DNA of 64,000 nucleotides from an uncultured Bacteroidales bacterium. Lineage in GTDB: Bacteria; Bacteroidota; Bacteroidia; Bacteroidales; Paludibacteraceae. The DNA lies in the NCBI GenBank assembly GCA_949282265.1, contig CASDOZ010000004.1:102672-166671 (forward strand), written 5' to 3'. Below the pieces are notes generated by a model. The model did not search any database. It saw only the letters and a program-made list of their open reading frames with translations, and was not told where the DNA came from. Within the stretch, counting starts at the first letter, position 1. Each line of letters begins with the position of its first letter. This document shows, in pieces, positions 7,308 to 15,110 of the stretch. Made by a program: the position numbers and the translations under genes.

Positions 7308-9365
7308 TTATTGTTGTATGTTTTTCGTTGCCAATACCACAAATTCCACACGTCGGTTTATGGCACGGTTTTCTTCGCTGTCGTTGGGAACCAAAGGCTT
7401 GCTCATTCCGTATCCTTTTGATTGCAAACGGCTTTGCGGTATGCCGCTTTCCACAATATAGTTGACAACCGACTGTGCGCGGCGTTCAGAGAGTATGATG
7501 TTATAGTCGGCATTGCCCACGTTGTCGGTGTGGGCCGAAATTTCGATTATCAAATCCGGATTGTCGTGCATAAGTTGGACAACACGGTCAAGTTCGAAAT
7601 ACGAATCCGGCATTATTTCAGCCGAACCGGTAGCGAAATTGATGTTGTAAAGTTGCAGTGAAGCATTTATTTTCAGCGGAACAAGTTCTACCGCGATTTC
7701 ATCGGTGTTTTGTTTTTTCAGGTCGATAATGCCATTGTGGAATGCGTAACCATCCACGCCATCCACTGTCATGTCGTATTGGTCATTGTCCCGCAATTTG
7801 ACGACAGCTTGCCCGTTAATCATTTGGGATGGTTCAATAATACATTCTTCTTCACGGTTACGGTTGTCAAAAAACACATGGGCGGCAAGTGGCTTTTTTG
7901 TTTCTACATCGCAAACATTCACTTTTATATCGCGTTTGAACGGTTCCAAGGGGAGATTACGTTCAAAATAGGAGAACACAATATCACCTTCGAGTTTGAA
8001 TAAGAATTTATTTTCGGCAAAGCCTTTGGCCGTAGCTGCGATGTCGTAGTTGCTGCCCAAAGGCAAAGCCAGTAGATATTTGCCATCGGCATGGGCTTGG
8101 GCGTGGAAAACGCTTTTGTCGGATGTGCGCACGGCAATAACCTCGCCATCAAGCGGGCGGAATATCTCGCTGTCATAAACGCTTACGGACAGTTGCACTG
8201 TGTCGAAAAGCTCGATGACATCGGGCATTTCCGGTTTGGAAGAGTTACGGTAATCGAGCATATAGCTGGCAAATGAATAATCGGGATTACGCACATCCAC
8301 AATGTATTGCGAGCCGGATGTATTTGTCAGGTCGTAACCGCCTTCCCATTGGTCGCTCTGATAGCGGCCAAGGACTTTGAGTGTTGTCGGGTTATAGACT
8401 GTTACATCGGCCGCGATGGGTTTATGCGAGGCAAGGGTCTGGATATTGCCTTTTTCCGTGACCACGGTGCGTGGCATGGATTCTTTGCCGGTCATTCTCA
8501 TGCGGGCAATACGGCCTTGGCGCAATTGTTTTTTGTTGTTGGCATGGACAAAATAAAGCCATTTTCCGGCATAGCGGGGTGAATAAAAGTCATAACCCGA
8601 TTCGTTTTGTGTAAGTGACGAAGGCAAAAGCCATGAATTGCTCCACAGCAAGCGCGCGAACATCATTTGCGTGGTTTCTTTGCGTTCGGATCGTATCGTA
8701 TAATAGACTGTCCGCGCGTCGGAGGCTACCGTGACATCCTGCATGTAACCAGAGTTGATCACATTGTCAACCGGTTGTGGTTCCTTCCATGTCCCATGCG
8801 GGTCACGGTCGGAGGTGTATATGCTCATTTTGTCAGCATCTTTTTTTTCTATTTTGGGGTCATTATTTTTCTGGTGTTTGAGGAAATAAATGGTTTCATC
8901 ACCGGGAATCAATGCCGGATAAGTTTCGTTTTCGGCTGTATTGATGCCATCCAGAAGTTGCGGCTCGCTCCAACCTTCGGGTTGCTTGTCGCTGTAATAG
9001 ATGTCGAATCCGCCGGCACCACCGGGATAATTGGCATGAAAATAAAGCCTCCGTTCGTTATCGGACATAAATGCGCCGCCGACCGATGCCGTATCGCCAG
9101 CATGGCGATTGATGATTCCGATAGGTTCGGCTTCGCTCCATTGGCTGCCGGAGAAAAAAGATTCGTATAACATGGTACGGCCCGCAGCATTGACGAGTGT
9201 CATGACAAGGTGGTTTTCGGAGCGGTTTATGGAAAAATCGACTACATTTTCCCACGTGCCGACTTTGTCAAATGTACCTGAAATATCGGCCGCATAGGTT
9301 TCAAAACACAATAGAATGGAAAACATGCTTGCCATCAAGCGGACTTTCCTGCATAAAAAATTCAT
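7308..9365 (-). CDS. OmpA-family peptidoglycan-associated protein with WD40-like propeller and carboxypeptidase-regulatory-like domain
   Basis: 685 residues. Signal peptide ~1-26. Residues ~30-300 contain WD40-like (PD40) strands, e.g. DNERRLYFHANYPGG and FDIYYSDKQPEGWSEPQL. A beta-sandwich of the carboxypeptidase-regulatory type lies around 395-460 (SVSVYDSEIFRPLDGEV). From ~570 there is a C-terminal OmpA/MotB domain: NFATGSAEI, EISAHTDNVG, NIILSERRAQSVVNY, SKGYGMSKP and NRRVEFVV, which binds peptidoglycan. The propeller-CRD-OmpA order resembles PorE of the type IX secretion system, but the N-terminal TPRs of PorE are absent; TPR-like helices occur instead in the next gene. First gene of a two-gene operon. 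Confidence 0.87.
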   Translation of the reverse strand: MNFLCRKVRLMASMFSILLCFETYAADISGTFDKVGTWENVVDFSINRSENHLVMTLVNAAGRTMLYESFFSGSQWSEAEPIGIINRHAGDTASVGGAFMSDNERRLYFHANYPGGAGGFDIYYSDKQPEGWSEPQLLDGINTAENETYPALIPGDETIYFLKHQKNNDPKIEKKDADKMSIYTSDRDPHGTWKEPQPVDNVINSGYMQDVTVASDARTVYYTIRSERKETTQMMFARLLWSNSWLLPSSLTQNESGYDFYSPRYAGKWLYFVHANNKKQLRQGRIARMRMTGKESMPRTVVTEKGNIQTLASHKPIAADVTVYNPTTLKVLGRYQSDQWEGGYDLTNTSGSQYIVDVRNPDYSFASYMLDYRNSSKPEMPDVIELFDTVQLSVSVYDSEIFRPLDGEVIAVRTSDKSVFHAQAHADGKYLLALPLGSNYDIAATAKGFAENKFLFKLEGDIVFSYFERNLPLEPFKRDIKVNVCDVETKKPLAAHVFFDNRNREEECIIEPSQMINGQAVVKLRDNDQYDMTVDGVDGYAFHNGIIDLKKQNTDEIAVELVPLKINASLQLYNINFATGSAEIMPDSYFELDRVVQLMHDNPDLIIEISAHTDNVGNADYNIILSERRAQSVVNYIVESGIPQSRLQSKGYGMSKPLVPNDSEENRAINRRVEFVVLATKNIQQ

Positions 9366-9393
9366 GGCTGTTTAGATATTTGATTATGGAGCA

Positions 9394-9424
9394 CAAAAAT
9401 ATCGCAATTATTATAATTGACAAT
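9394..9424 (-). promoter_or_regulatory. Promoter of the OmpA-family operon
   Basis: Minus-strand ATTG (9424-9421), 19 bases, TATTTTTG (9401-9394). The -7 is a full match; the -33 differs by one base. The start would fall ~22 bases before the ATG. Confidence 0.55.
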
Positions 9425-9507
9425 AGTTTGATGAATCTATTTGTTTTTTTCGTGTTTCTTTTTGTCGGTTGTTTCAAATTTGTTGCTTAAGATGCGCTGC
9501 GTAGCAA

Positions 9508-9538
9508 TAAAAAAAACCGGCATTATGCCGGTTTTTTA
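9508..9538 (-). terminator. Terminator of the twin lipoprotein genes
   Basis: A near-perfect palindrome of AAAAAACCGGCAT and its complement (9511-9537) with flanking A and T runs. It overlaps the stop codon of the 9536-10039 gene and could work in both directions. Confidence 0.82.
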
Positions 9539-10039
9539 TCTTTCATAGTCAAATATTGATTTTATCGTCCAACCCTGTTTTGTAATCCACAGGCTATCTT
9601 CTGGAATTGGGTGTATACCCTCTGGATGAAAATAAAATGTTCCCTTGCCACGCATTTTATCAGAAAAACCCATTACAGGTTTGAGGTGTTGTTGTACCAT
9701 AGACTTTATTGTGATATAATTATAATTTCCAAAAGAGTCGTCCCCAACAACCATATATATATATCTGACATCGGGCATTGAATCATAATGCATAAGTTCT
9801 GGTGAATAATAATAAAGAAATCCATTATCATAAGTTAAAAATTGTTTATAAGAATCGTCATAGGCAGAATAAAATAATTCAATGTCACGATATTGAATTG
9901 TATCGGTGGGTTTCACAGAATCGGTTGGTGTTATTGGATTCGGATTAATAACAGGTTCGTCGCGTTCGCACGCACTGAACATGCTGGCACCCGCCAAACC
10001 TAATGCGAAAATCAATGTTATTTGCTTAATCTTTTTCAT
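9536..10039 (-). CDS. Putative lipoprotein, paralogue of the gene at 10071-10586
   Basis: 167 residues with a lipoprotein signal peptide (MFSAC lipobox, Cys ~24). A Pro/Thr linker (NPITPTDSVKPTDTIQ) leads to a small domain whose ends are almost identical to the upstream paralogue: YRDIELF, YDSMPDVRYIYMVVGDDSFG and DSLWITKQGWTIKSIF. The middle differs. It starts 31 bases after the paralogue's stop. No known family recognised; probably exposed on the outer membrane or its periplasmic face. The pair lies divergent from an HTH gene. Confidence 0.8.
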   Translation of the reverse strand: MKKIKQITLIFALGLAGASMFSACERDEPVINPNPITPTDSVKPTDTIQYRDIELFYSAYDDSYKQFLTYDNGFLYYYSPELMHYDSMPDVRYIYMVVGDDSFGNYNYITIKSMVQQHLKPVMGFSDKMRGKGTFYFHPEGIHPIPEDSLWITKQGWTIKSIFDYER

Positions 10040-10070
10040 GTCTTATGTGTTTTTTTTGTTTTTCCGGTTT

Positions 10071-10586
10071 CTATTCTTCGTATTCAAATATTGATTTTAT
10101 CGTCCAACCCTGTTTTGTAATCCACAGGCTATCATCTGGGAGTTTGGATATTTCAGAAGGATAAAAATAAAATGTTCCCTTACCTCGTATTTTTTTTGAG
10201 AAATTTATTACCGGTTCACATGTCCCTGTTACAAGGTGATGTATTCCTAGCGACGATAATCTTCCAAAAGAATCATCTCCAACAACCATATATATATATC
10301 TGACATCGGGCATGGAATCATAACGTATTAAGGTCGGAGAAAATAACCTATTGCCATAATAATCATGTACAAAAAAACTGTCAATAGAATTATCTTTTCT
10401 AGAAAAAAATAACTCAATGTCACGATATTGAATCGTATCGGTGGGTGTTACGGAATCTGTTGGTGTTATTGGATTCTGGTCATCCACAACCGGTTCATTA
10501 CCTCCACATGCACAGAACATGCTGGCACCCGCCAAACCCAAAGCAGGTATTAATGTTTTTAGATAGGAAAATGACATGTTTTTCAT
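10071..10586 (-). CDS. Putative lipoprotein, paralogue of the gene at 9536-10039
   Basis: 171 residues, lipobox MFCAC (Cys ~27), then a Pro/Thr linker (PITPTDSVTPTDTIQ) and the same C-terminal domain as its downstream neighbour. Both N-terminal and C-terminal blocks are conserved while the central ~45 residues (SRKDNSIDSFFVHDYYG versus SAYDDSYKQFLTYDNG) have diverged. The pattern suggests tandem duplication followed by divergence, possibly under selection for surface or ligand variation. Function unknown. Its promoter region is shared with the HTH regulator at 10726. Confidence 0.8.
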   Translation of the reverse strand: MKNMSFSYLKTLIPALGLAGASMFCACGGNEPVVDDQNPITPTDSVTPTDTIQYRDIELFFSRKDNSIDSFFVHDYYGNRLFSPTLIRYDSMPDVRYIYMVVGDDSFGRLSSLGIHHLVTGTCEPVINFSKKIRGKGTFYFYPSEISKLPDDSLWITKQGWTIKSIFEYEE

Positions 10587-10615
10587 TTTTTGTTGATTAA
10601 TTTTGTTTCCACCTG

Positions 10616-10647
10616 CAAATAAACACTATTTTTCTGACATAGACAAA
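10616..10647 (-). promoter_or_regulatory. Promoter of the twin lipoproteins
   Basis: Minus-strand TTTG (10647-10644), 20 bases, TTTATTTG (10623-10616), one base off the TAnnTTTG consensus. Confidence 0.5.
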
Positions 10648-10651
10648 TAAA

Positions 10652-10683
10652 TTCTTTCAATTTGAAAAATAATTTCTTTCAAA
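10652..10683. promoter_or_regulatory. Direct repeat TTCTTTCAA x2, 22 bp apart, with inverted repeat TTTCAA-T-TTGAAA
   Basis: TTCTTTCAA occurs at 10652-10660 and 10674-10682, two helical turns apart. The first copy is half of a perfect inverted repeat (10655-10667). It lies just upstream of the lipoprotein -33 box and ~50 bases before the HTH gene, a fitting place for a regulator to control both directions. Confidence 0.4.
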
Positions 10684-10725
10684 TGGTATTATATGTGTAA
10701 GTAAATATGTGTAATTTAGCACATT

Positions 10726-11034
10726 ATGAAAAAGGAATCAATACATATAGGTAGTTTGATTGAAAAATATATTAGACAAAACGGTATTAACGCATCGGAG
10801 TTAGCGCGTAAACTTGGCATGTCCCGCCAGAATATTTACGATATATATAAGCGCGATGATTTGGGTGTCAAGGAAATTTTGTCAATTTCCAAGGCTTTGG
10901 ATCATGATTTTTTGCGTGATATTTTGGAGGATTTCGGATATGTCGATATGGACAAATTGTTCGATGTGATGAAGAAAATGTTATATGACAGATTGCAGGA
11001 AGAATTGCACGAGTCGTGCATGGCTGGGAAATAG
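10726..11034 (+). CDS. Small XRE-type helix-turn-helix regulator
   Basis: 102 residues. The N-terminal HTH spans ~10-65 (SELARKLGMSRQNIYDIYKR; recognition helix around SRQNIYDI) in a Cro/cI-type fold, followed by a short helical tail (~70-100) that may dimerise. DNA-binding protein of the cytoplasm; its targets are unknown, but it diverges from two paralogous lipoproteins with shared repeat elements, which makes them the likeliest regulon. ATG at 10726 is the only sensible start. A bidirectional terminator follows. Confidence 0.85.
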   Translation: MKKESIHIGSLIEKYIRQNGINASELARKLGMSRQNIYDIYKRDDLGVKEILSISKALDHDFLRDILEDFGYVDMDKLFDVMKKMLYDRLQEELHESCMAGK

Positions 11035-11067
11035 AAGTAAAACGTTCCTATATTGGTATTATATATG

Positions 11068-11098
11068 AAAGAATCCGGCAGACTTGCCGGATTCTTTT
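11068..11098. terminator. Bidirectional terminator between HTH gene and panB
   Basis: Perfect 13-bp stem AAAGAATCCGGCA (11068-11080) / TGCCGGATTCTTT (11085-11097) with a four-base loop and T/A flanks on both sides, between convergent genes. Confidence 0.88.
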
Positions 11099-11125
11099 GT
11101 TATTTATGTTTCCGATATTATCGTT

Positions 11126-11944
11126 TTAATATTGCTCCTGTTCGTTCGGGAAATCGCATGATTTCACATCGCTGATATAATGTCTCACTGCATTTGTCAT
11201 GGTTTCGTGCATATTGGCATAGCGGCGCAGGAAACGCGGTGAGAATCCGTTGGCCAGGCCGAGCATGTCGTGCAACACCAGAACTTGCCCGTCTACACCG
11301 CTGCCGGCACCTATGCCTATAACGGGTATTGAAACCTCGCGGGCAACTTGTTCGGCCAATTTGGCCGGAATTTTCTCTAATACAAGTGCAAAACAACCAG
11401 CTTCTTCCAGCAGTTTTGCATCGCGCAGCAGTTTTTCGGCTTCGTTTTCTTCCTTGGCGCGTACGGTGTATGAGCCATATTTGTTTATGGATTGGGGCAT
11501 TAGGCCCAAATGGCCCATGACGGGTATGCCTGCGCATAAGATGCGTTTGACGGATTCAATGACCTCTTCACCGCCTTCCAACTTCAGGCAGTCGCAATGC
11601 GATTCTTTCATAATGCGTATGGCTGAGGCGAGCGCTTCTTTTGAATTGCCTTGGTAGCTTCCAAAAGGCATATCTACGACAACCAATGCGCGTTTGGTGG
11701 CACGGACTACGGCTTTGGCCAGAAAAATCATTTGGTCCAAGGTTATTGGCAGGGTGGTCGTGTTGCCACAAACAACGTTGCTGGCCGAGTCGCCGACCAG
11801 AATGACATCAATGCCGGCGCCATCCACAATGCTGGCCATTGTGTAATCGTATGATGTGAGCATACTGATTTTTTCACCGCGGGCTTTCATTTCTTGTAAC
11901 CGTTGGGTGGTTACCCTGCGTGTATCATCGCTATGTACTGACAT
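11126..11944 (-). CDS. panB: 3-methyl-2-oxobutanoate hydroxymethyltransferase
   Basis: Makes ketopantoate from 2-oxoisovalerate and methylene-tetrahydrofolate, the first committed step of pantothenate/CoA synthesis. 272 residues, the usual length. Family motifs: [26 protein letters not shown] (metal-binding aspartate), [16 protein letters not shown] and [14 protein letters not shown], and [11 protein letters not shown]. The start is ATG at 11944, with a -7 box 29 bases upstream. Stands alone; no panC or panD beside it. Confidence 0.95.
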   Translation of the reverse strand: MSVHSDDTRRVTTQRLQEMKARGEKISMLTSYDYTMASIVDGAGIDVILVGDSASNVVCGNTTTLPITLDQMIFLAKAVVRATKRALVVVDMPFGSYQGNSKEALASAIRIMKESHCDCLKLEGGEEVIESVKRILCAGIPVMGHLGLMPQSINKYGSYTVRAKEENEAEKLLRDAKLLEEAGCFALVLEKIPAKLAEQVAREVSIPVIGIGAGSGVDGQVLVLHDMLGLANGFSPRFLRRYANMHETMTNAVRHYISDVKSCDFPNEQEQY

Positions 11945-11972
11945 TTTCTTCTTCTAAAGAGTTAATCGGCCG

Positions 11973-11980
11973 CAAAGGTA
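11973..11980 (-). promoter_or_regulatory. panB -7 element (TACCTTTG)
   Basis: Full match to TAnnTTTG on the minus strand; no recognisable -33. Confidence 0.45.
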
Positions 11981-12001
11981 GGCCTAATTTTTATCATTCA
12001 T

Positions 12002-12033
12002 GTTGTTTTTGTTATATTTTAACCTTACCTTTG
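12002..12033 (+). promoter_or_regulatory. Promoter of the 12061-17736 operon
   Basis: GTTG (12002-12005), 20 bases, TACCTTTG (12026-12033); the expected start is ~20 bases before the ATG at 12061. Confidence 0.55.
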
Positions 12034-12060
12034 CAGGCACAATCTGTAAAAAGGGAAAAG

Positions 12061-14025
12061 ATGGGTAAATTTGTACGTAAGCTAAATGAACGGATAAAGG
12101 ACAATAAAGTTCTTTCGCATATTGTGACCATGCAATATTTGCCACGATGGACTGTTTTCTTGTTGGATGTTTTTTTGAGTATTGTGGCGTATGCCATTTC
12201 ACATTATCTGTCATTTGCTTTTCTGGATGGTGCTACCGTTGCGGAAACGGTTAGTTCTGCAAAGTACCGTATCCTGATATTTATTTTTGTCCAAGCATTG
12301 TCCTTTATTGTCTTCCGTACTTATTCAGGTGTATTGCGATACTCTGGTTTTGTTGATGCTTACAAGGTTTTGTCTTCTGTCTTGTTCACGGTTGTAGTTT
12401 TGTTTCTGATAAATCTTGTATCATGGAACTCCTACGGGATGACGTTTTTTTATACCCGAGATGTCATTATTTATTTGTTTGTGGCTTTTGTGTTGTTATT
12501 CTCTTTGCGTATGTTTGTCAAGACTTTGTTTGAGTTATTCGTTATGAATGTGGCTTCGGCAAAGAGGGTAATGATATATGGGACGAAGTCAGCGGGGGTG
12601 GCAATTGCAAAAATGTTGCGTTCTTCAGTCGATGAACGTTATAAATTGGTCGGTTTCATTGATGATTCTGAAGATTTTGTTCCACGGGTTATTTTGGGTG
12701 TCCGTGTCTATAAGTTAGACAGCGAATTGTTGCCGCGTATGCAAAAGCTTGGCGTGGAAAGCGTCATAGTTTCACCCATGAAGATGCAGGAAATCAACCC
12801 GGCTGTCGATTTGGATATTTTCCTGAATAACAATATCAATATATTATCCGCTCCGTATGTGAGTATGTGGAAGCATGTTACGGATAACGAATCGCCCAAG
12901 ATAAGTGAGATTAAGTCCGTAGAGATAGAAGATTTGTTGGAGCGTCCTGCTATCCATATTGATTTGGAGAATCTGGAAGCCTTTTTGAAGGAAAGTGTGG
13001 TTTTGGTCACAGGAGCGGCCGGTTCCATTGGTAGTGAATTGGTTCGTCAGATAATCAAATATTCGCCCCGTCTTATTGTGTTGTTGGATCAGGCAGAATC
13101 TCCGCTGCATGATTTTATGCAAGACTTGTTGCATACTTACCCGAATCATAAATTTACTTCGTGTATTGCGGATGTACGTAACCGTAAACGGATAGATGAT
13201 GTTATGGACTTGTACCGTCCTGATGTTATTTACCATGCTGCAGCCTATAAACATGTGCCGTTGATGGAGGACAATCCGAGTGAAAGTATCCAAGCCAATG
13301 TCATGGGTACGAAAAACATGGCGGATATGGCTGTCAAATATGATGTGAAACGTTTTGTTATGGTTTCTACCGACAAAGCGGTGAACCCGACCAATATCAT
13401 GGGAGCATCCAAGCGCATTGCGGAAATATATGTGCAGTCCTTGTATAATCATTTGGTGAAGAAAAATCCAAATTGCACCAAATTTATCACAACCCGTTTT
13501 GGCAATGTGTTGGGCTCCAACGGTTCCGTTATCCCGTATTTCAAAAAACAGATAGAGCAGGGTGGCCCAGTTACAGTTACGCATCCTGAAATCATACGTT
13601 ATTTCATGACTATTCCGGAAGCATGTCAGTTGGTTCTGGAGGCAGGCTTAATGGGTAATGGTGGCGAAATATTTATTTTCGATATGGGCAAACCGGTCAA
13701 GATACTGGATTTGGCGAAAAAGATGATACGTCTTGCCGGATATAAACCAGGTGTAGATATAAAAATAGCCTTCACAGGACTTCGTCCAGGCGAGAAGCTG
13801 TATGAAGAGCTCTTGAACAAGAAAGAAAAAACTATGCCGACAAGCAATGATAAAATAATGATAGCCAAGGTACAGGAATTTGACTATAACCTAATAAAAG
13901 ATGAAATAAATTTGCTGATTGAGTACAGTTATTTGGGCAAAGATTTTCTGACGGTTTCGCAAATGAAAAAAATAGTGCCGGAATTTATCAGCAAAAATTC
14001 ACCGTACGAAAAATTGGATATCTAA
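12061..14025 (+). CDS. CapD/FlaA1/WbpM-type membrane nucleoside-diphosphate-sugar 4,6-dehydratase
   Basis: 654 residues, the long form of the family. N-terminal residues ~25-150 form several membrane helices (e.g. WTVFLLDVFLSIVAYAIS), then a CoA-binding-like Rossmann module (~160-290). From ~315 there is an extended SDR domain with VTGAAGSIGSELVRQ (NAD-binding GxxGxxG) and STDKAVNPTNIMGASKR (~436-452), in which the usual YxxxK tyrosine is replaced by Met as in this family. It acts on UDP-GlcNAc or a related sugar at the cytoplasmic face for surface polysaccharide synthesis. I chose ATG at 12061 over an upstream in-frame start because that stretch overlaps the panB promoter. TAATG overlap with the next gene implies translational coupling. 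Confidence 0.9.
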   Translation: MGKFVRKLNERIKDNKVLSHIVTMQYLPRWTVFLLDVFLSIVAYAISHYLSFAFLDGATVAETVSSAKYRILIFIFVQALSFIVFRTYSGVLRYSGFVDAYKVLSSVLFTVVVLFLINLVSWNSYGMTFFYTRDVIIYLFVAFVLLFSLRMFVKTLFELFVMNVASAKRVMIYGTKSAGVAIAKMLRSSVDERYKLVGFIDDSEDFVPRVILGVRVYKLDSELLPRMQKLGVESVIVSPMKMQEINPAVDLDIFLNNNINILSAPYVSMWKHVTDNESPKISEIKSVEIEDLLERPAIHIDLENLEAFLKESVVLVTGAAGSIGSELVRQIIKYSPRLIVLLDQAESPLHDFMQDLLHTYPNHKFTSCIADVRNRKRIDDVMDLYRPDVIYHAAAYKHVPLMEDNPSESIQANVMGTKNMADMAVKYDVKRFVMVSTDKAVNPTNIMGASKRIAEIYVQSLYNHLVKKNPNCTKFITTRFGNVLGSNGSVIPYFKKQIEQGGPVTVTHPEIIRYFMTIPEACQLVLEAGLMGNGGEIFIFDMGKPVKILDLAKKMIRLAGYKPGVDIKIAFTGLRPGEKLYEELLNKKEKTMPTSNDKIMIAKVQEFDYNLIKDEINLLIEYSYLGKDFLTVSQMKKIVPEFISKNSPYEKLDI

Positions 14026-15110
14026 TGCAGTCCTCTTTGAGTCAATTTATTTTTACATATCCGTTTGCTATTCTCCTTTTTTCTTTTTTGATAGGCGGAA
14101 TGTGTATGCCTATGGTGTTGAAAATAGCACGGGCGAAACATTTTGTAGTAAAACCGAATAAACGTATGTCTCATACGGGAGAAGTTCCCAATATAGGCGG
14201 TATAGATATTTTTGTTTCATTTGTATTGACATATTTGCTCTTTGAGTATGACCACATGCAATATGCACAATATATTTTTATTGGCATATTTTTGATTTTG
14301 ATGGTCGGTTTTGTTGATGATTTGATTGATTTGGCACCGCATTGGAAGCTTTCCGGCGAATTGTTGGCTGGCTTTTTCCTGATTGTTGCGTCTGGTGTTC
14401 GAATTACTCATTTACATGGCTTTATGGGTATAAATGAAATCTCAGATGCGGCTAGTTATTGCTTATCCTTTTTTATTTACATTGGTATTATCAATGCTTT
14501 GAATCTGATAGATGGTGTGGATGGTTTGGCATCCGGTCTGGGAATAGTGTATTGCTTGTTTTTTGCGTTATATTTCCAGTTGATAGGTGAAATCCATTTG
14601 TCAGTGCTTGCTTATTGTCTGATAGGATCATTGTTGGTCTTTTTCCTGTATAATGTATTTGGTCGCAGTCGTCGTAAAATTTTTATGGGTGATTCCGGTT
14701 CCTTGCTTTTGGGCTATATGATTACGCTTTTTGTTTTTCGTTTTTGCGAGATGAACGCATATCACTATGGTCCTGAAAAATACCATATGGCAGCTGCGCC
14801 AGCTGTGGCTATTTGTGTATTGGCTGTACCGCTTTTTGACACATTGCGAGTTATGTGTACACGTATAAAGAAGGGTGTTTCACCTTTTTCGGCGGATAAA
14901 AATCATATTCATCATTTGTTGTTGCGAATAGGATTGTCGCATATTCAGGTTTCCATGGTTCTGATATTTTTGACTATTTTGTTTTCTCTATTGGGGATAG
15001 CATTACGTAATATTTCCATAGGCTATCTTATTTGCATTGTTTTTGCTATTTGCTGTATATTGGTTTATATTTTATGGCGAATAGTCGATAGAAAAAGTAA
15101 GTCCGAATGA
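14025..15110 (+). CDS. WecA/MraY-type undecaprenyl-phosphate glycosyl-1-phosphate transferase
   Basis: 361-residue integral membrane protein with about ten or eleven helices. It transfers a sugar-1-phosphate (probably GlcNAc) from UDP to undecaprenyl phosphate, starting O-antigen or capsule units. Motifs of the WecA branch: PNIGGIDIF, FVDDLIDL (catalytic DD, ~99), NLIDGVDGLASGLG, FMGDSGSLLLGY and KNHIHHLLLRIG near the C-terminus. The start overlaps the preceding stop by one base, and its own stop overlaps the ABC-F start by four bases. With the CapD-type gene this forms a surface-glycan initiation pair. Confidence 0.92.
   Translation: MQSSLSQFIFTYPFAILLFSFLIGGMCMPMVLKIARAKHFVVKPNKRMSHTGEVPNIGGIDIFVSFVLTYLLFEYDHMQYAQYIFIGIFLILMVGFVDDLIDLAPHWKLSGELLAGFFLIVASGVRITHLHGFMGINEISDAASYCLSFFIYIGIINALNLIDGVDGLASGLGIVYCLFFALYFQLIGEIHLSVLAYCLIGSLLVFFLYNVFGRSRRKIFMGDSGSLLLGYMITLFVFRFCEMNAYHYGPEKYHMAAAPAVAICVLAVPLFDTLRVMCTRIKKGVSPFSADKNHIHHLLLRIGLSHIQVSMVLIFLTILFSLLGIALRNISIGYLICIVFAICCILVYILWRIVDRKSKSE

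Noticed and set aside
9536-10586. Twin lipoproteins as fimbrillin or SusD-type proteins
   Set aside because: Far too short and lacking the folds or neighbours of those families.
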